From: JBDLSY01 sp043777895
Lineage (GTDB): Bacteria > Pseudomonadota > Gammaproteobacteria > Burkholderiales > Burkholderiaceae_C
Direction: 5' to 3'
Assembly (NCBI GenBank): GCA_043777895.1
Contig: JAYWHD010000145.1
Coordinates: 1 to 17,146 of the forward strand
DNA: 17,146 nt
Below, piece by piece: positions 14,154 to 17,146 of this stretch (positions within the stretch are counted from its first letter, which is position 1; every line of letters begins with the position of its first letter). A program made the position numbers and the translations under genes. The notes below the pieces were generated by a model. The model saw nothing but the letters and a program-made list of their open reading frames with translations. It searched no databases and was not told the origin of the DNA.

Positions 14154-14852
14154 ATGACGTACCGTATTGCTCCTTCTTTGTTGTCCGCTGATTTTTCTCG
14201 TTTAGGCGATGAGGTTCGTGCCATTCAGGCAGCAGGGGCAGATTTAATTCATTTTGATGTGATGGATAACCATTATGTCCCTAACTTAACCATTGGGCCA
14301 TTAGTGTGTGAAGCCATTAAACCCCACGCAACTGTGCCTATTGATGTTCATTTAATGGTTGAGCCTGTTGATGCTTTAATTCCTTTATTTGCTAAGGCAG
14401 GCGCCAATATTATTACTTTTCACCCAGAAGCTAGCCGCCATATTGATCGTACTTTGGCTTTAATTCGTGAACACGGCTGTAAAGCTGGCTTAGCCTTTAA
14501 TCCCGCGACTTCTTTGGCTTATATGGATTATGTGATGCCACGTTTAGATATAATATTGCTTATGAGTGTTAATCCTGGTTTTGGTGGGCAAAGCTTTATC
14601 CCATCTACTTTGTCTAAAATTACTGCCGCACGTAAAAAGCTAGATATTTGGAAAGCTGAAACGGGTATTGATATTTGGCTAGAAGTTGATGGCGGCATTA
14701 AAGTAGACAATATTGCTGACATAGCAAACGCGGGAGCGGATACATTTGTCGCGGGTAGTGCTATTTTTAATGCACCTGATAGTAACGGTAGTTATACCAA
14801 TATTTTTTCAAAACTGCGTAGGTCTCTATCCGTTGAAAGTGACTGGTATTGA
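14154..14852 (+). CDS. rpe: Ribulose-phosphate 3-epimerase
   Basis: Rpe interconverts ribulose-5-phosphate and xylulose-5-phosphate in the pentose phosphate (and, where present, Calvin) pathway. The 232-residue TIM barrel has every family landmark: RIAPSLLSADFSRLGDE, LIHFDVMDNHYVPNLTIGP (metal-binding His and Asp), PIDVHLMVEP, FHPEAS, AGLAFNPATSL, ILLMSVNPGFGGQSFI, WLEVDGGIKVDNI (catalytic Asp) and GADTFVAGSAIF (phosphate binding). The ATG at 14154 gives the normal N-terminus although no clear ribosome site is seen. It follows the DUF218 gene by 94 bases, so read-through from the def-fmt operon is possible. The gene is followed by a long non-coding stretch. Confidence 0.97.
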   Translation: MTYRIAPSLLSADFSRLGDEVRAIQAAGADLIHFDVMDNHYVPNLTIGPLVCEAIKPHATVPIDVHLMVEPVDALIPLFAKAGANIITFHPEASRHIDRTLALIREHGCKAGLAFNPATSLAYMDYVMPRLDIILLMSVNPGFGGQSFIPSTLSKITAARKKLDIWKAETGIDIWLEVDGGIKVDNIADIANAGADTFVAGSAIFNAPDSNGSYTNIFSKLRRSLSVESDWY

Positions 14853-14881
14853 TTCAATTAATTAATAGGCTTTTTTCAAAA

Positions 14882-14931
14882 CTGTATTTATACAGAAAAG
14901 TGTTGATTTTAAAAGCGGCTTATTCTATAAA
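14882..14931 (+). promoter_or_regulatory. Likely promoter with upstream 14-base palindrome
   Basis: TTGATT (14903-14908), a 17-base spacer and TATAAA (14926-14931) form one of the best sigma-70-type pairs in the window, with a start expected near 14938. Just upstream lies CTGTATTTATACAG (14882-14895), a perfect palindrome almost identical to that at 4052-4065. Here it sits ahead of the -35 box, the position for an activator, rather than over it. The transcript would be either a 360-base msrA leader or a separate small RNA. Confidence 0.45.
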
Positions 14932-14941
14932 TAATGCTTAG

Positions 14942-15059
14942 AATCAAGATTTTTAAGATTTTTAAGATTAAAAAATTAAAGGATTAAAAGATTAAAAGAT
15001 TAAAGAATTAAATAGGATTTAAAAATCTTTAAAATACTTAAATTCTGAAAATCTTGATT
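14942..15059 (+). repeat. Long inverted repeat enclosing short tandem repeats
   Basis: AATCAAGATTTT (14942-14953) pairs perfectly with AAAATCTTGATT (15048-15059). Inside, AAGATTTTTAA occurs twice (14946-14956, 14955-14965) and its reverse complement TTAAAAATCTT lies at 15019-15029, so alternative nested pairings are possible. The left arm begins within a few bases of the predicted transcription start, so an RNA from that promoter would begin with this hairpin. Whether it is a functional RNA is unknown. Confidence 0.6.
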
Positions 15060-15211
15060 AAAACTTTAAGTTTTAAAGCTTAATAAATATACTTTTAATG
15101 ATTTTAAAAGAAGTCTAATAGTTAAAAGTTGAAGGTGTGTTGCTAAAAGAAAATAAAATTAATTCACCGCAACTGTTTAATAGTGTTAAAAATGCTCCAT
15201 TTAATCAATGA

Positions 15212-15274
15212 TTAAATTAAAGTAACTAGCTGCTATTTAATATTGGACTGATTAGTTTACTTACTTTAATTTAA
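15212..15274 (+). repeat. 14-bp perfect inverted repeat ahead of msrA
   Basis: TTAAATTAAAGTAA (15212-15225) is the exact reverse complement of TTACTTTAATTTAA (15261-15274), with a 35-base loop. The right arm ends 23 bases before the msrA ATG. The left arm overlaps a smaller stem at 15199-15217, so two mutually exclusive RNA folds are possible. The loop is the least A/T-pure part of the area. It could be a leader switch or a protein-binding site; the function is inferred. Confidence 0.55.
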
Positions 15275-15297
15275 AGCCTATTAACTCATCTGAAACA

Positions 15298-15906
15298 ATG
15301 AATATACCTACTAATACATCAATAAATATATTGACAAACACATCAACAAAAACATCAATATTGAATCAGCCCGCTTTTGAAACGGCAATATTTGGCGGGG
15401 GCTGTTTTTGGTGTACCGAAGCTGTTTTTTTAGCAGTACGCGGTGTGCAATCTGTTGAAAGTGCTTATGCTGCAGGCAATACATTAAACCCCAGTTACGA
15501 AGATATTTGTACAGGTACTACAGGACATGCCGAAGTAATCAAAATACGATTTGACCCTAATATCATCAGTTATGAACAGTTATTACACATTTTTTTCTGC
15601 ACCCATGATGCAACGACTTTAAACCGTCAAGGTAATGATGTTGGCACACAATACCGCAGTATTATACTGACTGGTTCTGCCCCACAAACAGTCACCGCAC
15701 AAGCGGTGTTAAAACAAATACAGGCAAGTACTACCGCAACAATAGTAACGCAGATTAAACCCTTTGTAGCTGATATTTTGTACTATCGGGCAGAAGAATA
15801 TCACCAAAATTATTATGCACGATACCCCAATCAAGGCTATTGTGCGGCACTCATCACCCCAAAAATGGCTAAATTTAAACAAACAATGCAACAGTTTTTA
15901 CGCTAA
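15298..15906 (+). CDS. msrA: Peptide methionine-(S)-S-oxide reductase MsrA
   Basis: MsrA reduces the S-epimer of methionine sulfoxide in proteins and free methionine, then is recycled by thioredoxin. The catalytic motif GGGCFWCTEAVF is intact with nucleophile C36 (second cysteine C39). SAYAAGN-PSYEDICTGTTGHAEVIKIRFDP and FFCTHDATTLNRQGNDVGTQYRSII follow, all canonical. The C-terminal EEYHQNYYARYPNQGYCAALITPKMAKF contains the conserved YHQ and a likely resolving cysteine. Residues 1-24 are an unusual extension rich in Asn, Thr, Ser and Ile, encoded by imperfect ACATCAA-type repeats (15313-15360); most MsrA proteins begin a few residues before the GGCFWC block. It is not clearly a signal peptide. 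No Shine-Dalgarno sequence precedes the ATG. The true start could be an internal TTG (15331 or 15358). It is preceded by a long hairpin-rich region and converges with the glycosyltransferase gene. Confidence 0.93.
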   Translation: MNIPTNTSINILTNTSTKTSILNQPAFETAIFGGGCFWCTEAVFLAVRGVQSVESAYAAGNTLNPSYEDICTGTTGHAEVIKIRFDPNIISYEQLLHIFFCTHDATTLNRQGNDVGTQYRSIILTGSAPQTVTAQAVLKQIQASTTATIVTQIKPFVADILYYRAEEYHQNYYARYPNQGYCAALITPKMAKFKQTMQQFLR

Positions 15907-15976
15907 TAAATATAATATAAATATTAATAAATTACTGGTTCATCACAATTTATATAATTTATACACTTTATATATT

Positions 15977-16966
15977 TTATACATTTTGATAAAAGGCTAA
16001 GATTTTTGGTTTAGAAATACCCATTACGCTGTTTGACCACACTAAATAACGTTGCTTGTGGTCAGTAATGACATCACCATTTTTTAAGTTTTGTAATTTT
16101 TCGGGCTTAATATCAAGTCCATTTAAAGTAATCGCAACCAAACCTTGTCTGCGGCGAATCACCCAAGGTAATTTGGCACGAACAGATAGCCAAGGCTTAA
16201 AAGGAAACATAAATTCAGTGGGAAATTTAACCGCAAATGTATTGGGCAAAGCACGCACAGTATTTTGTGCTATCCAACTAATAAACCGCTCATCAGCCCG
16301 TAAAGGTTTAAATACAAATTGCTGCTGTTCAAGGCACTGATATTGTTGGCAATGCCATTTAAATTGTTCGGCAATGTAATAACACTGACTGGGTTGAAAC
16401 ACCACAATTGATGAATTACCCCGTGCGTAATAGTGTTTATGGCTCAATCGGGCGATTATTCGGCCTGTTTTACCAAACGGCAAGATAGCACTTTGAAACA
16501 AAGCGATTGTTTTGGGGGTGTCTAAATACTGTAGTGCAATACTTAAATCACCCAATACAACCGTATCTAAATCAATATAAATTGCAGGTAAATCAGTCGG
16601 TAAAACACCCCGTTCAAACATCGCTAATTTAGCTTGGCAACCTACGGCTTTAAATAAATTTTGATTAAAATACTCGGGCAATAATACTTGCATAACGTTA
16701 TTAATAGCTGATAATTCAGGCTTAATGCTGTCTGTAATGAGTACAAACTGTGCAGTTTTTTGACTATGTTGTCTAATATGTGTCATTAAATTAATAATTA
16801 AGGTTGTAGAATACTTATTACCCCAACATAACATCACACATTGCCAAGTCACTGTTTGATTGTTATCGCCAATAATACTTTTGATATTATTGATATTATT
16901 GATATTAATATTATTATTATTATTAATATTATTATTAATATTGAGGGAAAAATCTAAAGTACGCAT
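15977..16966 (-). CDS. Glycosyltransferase-like protein (DxD, GT-A type)
   Basis: This 329-residue reverse-strand protein looks like a GT-A fold sugar transferase of the kind that uses a metal-bound nucleotide sugar. The start of the fold is WQCVMLCWGNKYS, followed by FVLITDS. The donor/metal site is AIYIDLDTVVLGDL, with D132-L133-D134 as the DxD motif, and the later YYARGNSSIVVFQPS and RADERFISWI fit the acceptor-side region. The specific substrate cannot be told. Residues 9-30 are a low-complexity Asn/Ile tract encoded by ATT/GATATT repeats; the conserved part begins only near residue 40, so the tract is a dispensable-looking extension or the true start is internal. No ribosome site precedes the ATG at 16966. 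The neighbour to the left is msrA, tail to tail; no other cell-surface sugar genes are in view. Confidence 0.65.
   Translation of the reverse strand: MRTLDFSLNINNNINNNNNININNINNIKSIIGDNNQTVTWQCVMLCWGNKYSTTLIINLMTHIRQHSQKTAQFVLITDSIKPELSAINNVMQVLLPEYFNQNLFKAVGCQAKLAMFERGVLPTDLPAIYIDLDTVVLGDLSIALQYLDTPKTIALFQSAILPFGKTGRIIARLSHKHYYARGNSSIVVFQPSQCYYIAEQFKWHCQQYQCLEQQQFVFKPLRADERFISWIAQNTVRALPNTFAVKFPTEFMFPFKPWLSVRAKLPWVIRRRQGLVAITLNGLDIKPEKLQNLKNGDVITDHKQRYLVWSNSVMGISKPKILAFYQNV
16876..16942. repeat. ATT/GATATT microsatellite inside the glycosyltransferase 5' end
   Basis: Runs of ATT, interrupted by GAT, encode (on the reverse strand) an Asn/Ile tract at residues 9-28. All interruptions keep the three-base register, so growth or loss of units changes tract length without shifting frame. 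Confidence 0.9.
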
Positions 16967-16968
16967 GA

Positions 16969-17002
16969 TTATTTTTATGGTTATTTTTATAATTATTTTT
17001 AT
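16969..17002. repeat. 12-base tandem repeat upstream of the glycosyltransferase gene
   Basis: The core TTATTTTTAT recurs at 16969, 16981 and 16993, a 12-base period with the two-base linkers GG and AA. It lies immediately 5' of the reverse-strand start codon, in its leader, and leaves no room for a Shine-Dalgarno sequence. Confidence 0.9.
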
Positions 17003-17146
17003 TAGTATAAGGCTAAGGATTGCTTAGGGAACGGCTAAAATATAGCATCATTTATAACATTGCTTGTGTTATTGTTTATAGTACTAGTACTTTTTTAGCT
17101 TTTTATTAAAATAACTCTCATTTTATTACGCCCATGAAAGCTTCTC

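Larger units (their letters stand above)
14853..15297. other. Repeat- and hairpin-rich non-coding stretch (445 bases)
   Basis: I find no supportable protein gene here. In order it holds a 14-base palindrome (14882-14895), a promoter-like pair (14903-14931), and AAGATTTTT repeats (14946-14963). Next are GATTAAAA repeats (14982-15004) enclosed by a 12-bp inverted repeat (14942-14953 with 15048-15059). Short stems follow at 15064-15078, 15092-15110 and 15199-15217. A 14-bp inverted repeat (15212-15225 with 15261-15274) ends 23 bases before msrA. The region is nearly all A/T, so some symmetry is expected by chance, but the 12- and 14-base perfect arms stand out. Confidence 0.7.

Noticed and set aside
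1452..17002. CRISPR array from the many repeats
   Set aside because: Units are 3-21 bases, A/T-only, contiguous, and differ from place to place; there are no unique spacers and no cas genes.
17134..17146. Start of a new forward gene (ATG at 17134)
   Set aside because: Only about four codons are visible and no ribosome site precedes them; cannot be supported.

Overview
The window is an AT-rich (roughly 35-40% G+C by eye) bacterial chromosome segment. The gene set is proteobacterial: HflK/HflC, PdxH, a type II secretion secretin and ATPase, def-fmt, rpe, msrA and tRNA genes with encoded CCA. The protein sequences look gammaproteobacterial, but one small Trp-rich membrane protein belongs to a family I know mainly from betaproteobacteria, so I do not assign a genus. 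There are no transposases, phage genes or CRISPR arrays.

Layout, left to right. (1) hflK (5' end outside the window), hflC and pdxH run forward. HflKC is the inner-membrane SPFH complex that restrains the FtsH protease, and pdxH makes pyridoxal phosphate. (2) On the reverse strand are a small Trp-rich membrane protein and a tRNA-Leu(CAA)/tRNA-Val(GAC) pair; the valine tRNA has C instead of U at position 33. (3) A forward block follows: an unrecognised secreted protein with its own likely promoter, then gspD and gspE, which overlap by four bases. No gspC or gspF is adjacent. (4) A lone polytopic membrane protein resembling VirB6/TrbL of type IV secretion systems stands without any other type IV gene. 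(5) Next come folE (GTP cyclohydrolase I) and a BLUF blue-light sensor, a pairing that suggests a light-linked pterin or flavin function. (6) trxA is followed by def-fmt and a DUF218 (YdcF/ElyC-like) membrane protein, then rpe. (7) A 445-base non-coding stretch, very rich in inverted repeats and with a good promoter, precedes msrA. (8) msrA converges with a reverse-strand glycosyltransferase-like gene.

The most unusual overall feature is short tandem repeats at gene borders. Units of 3, 6, 9, 12, 16 and 21 bases lie between hflK and hflC, before the secreted protein, before folE, before trxA, at the trxA stop codon, before rpe, in the long gap before msrA, and on both sides of the glycosyltransferase start. 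In msrA and the glycosyltransferase the repeats are translated into low-complexity N-terminal extensions.

No single complete new system is evident. The best leads are the structured region upstream of msrA, the orphan VirB6-like protein, the folE-BLUF pair, the valine tRNA with C33, the 14-base palindrome found at two promoters, and the repeat-driven evolution of gene edges. Promoter and hairpin calls were made by eye in very AT-rich DNA and should be weighed accordingly.
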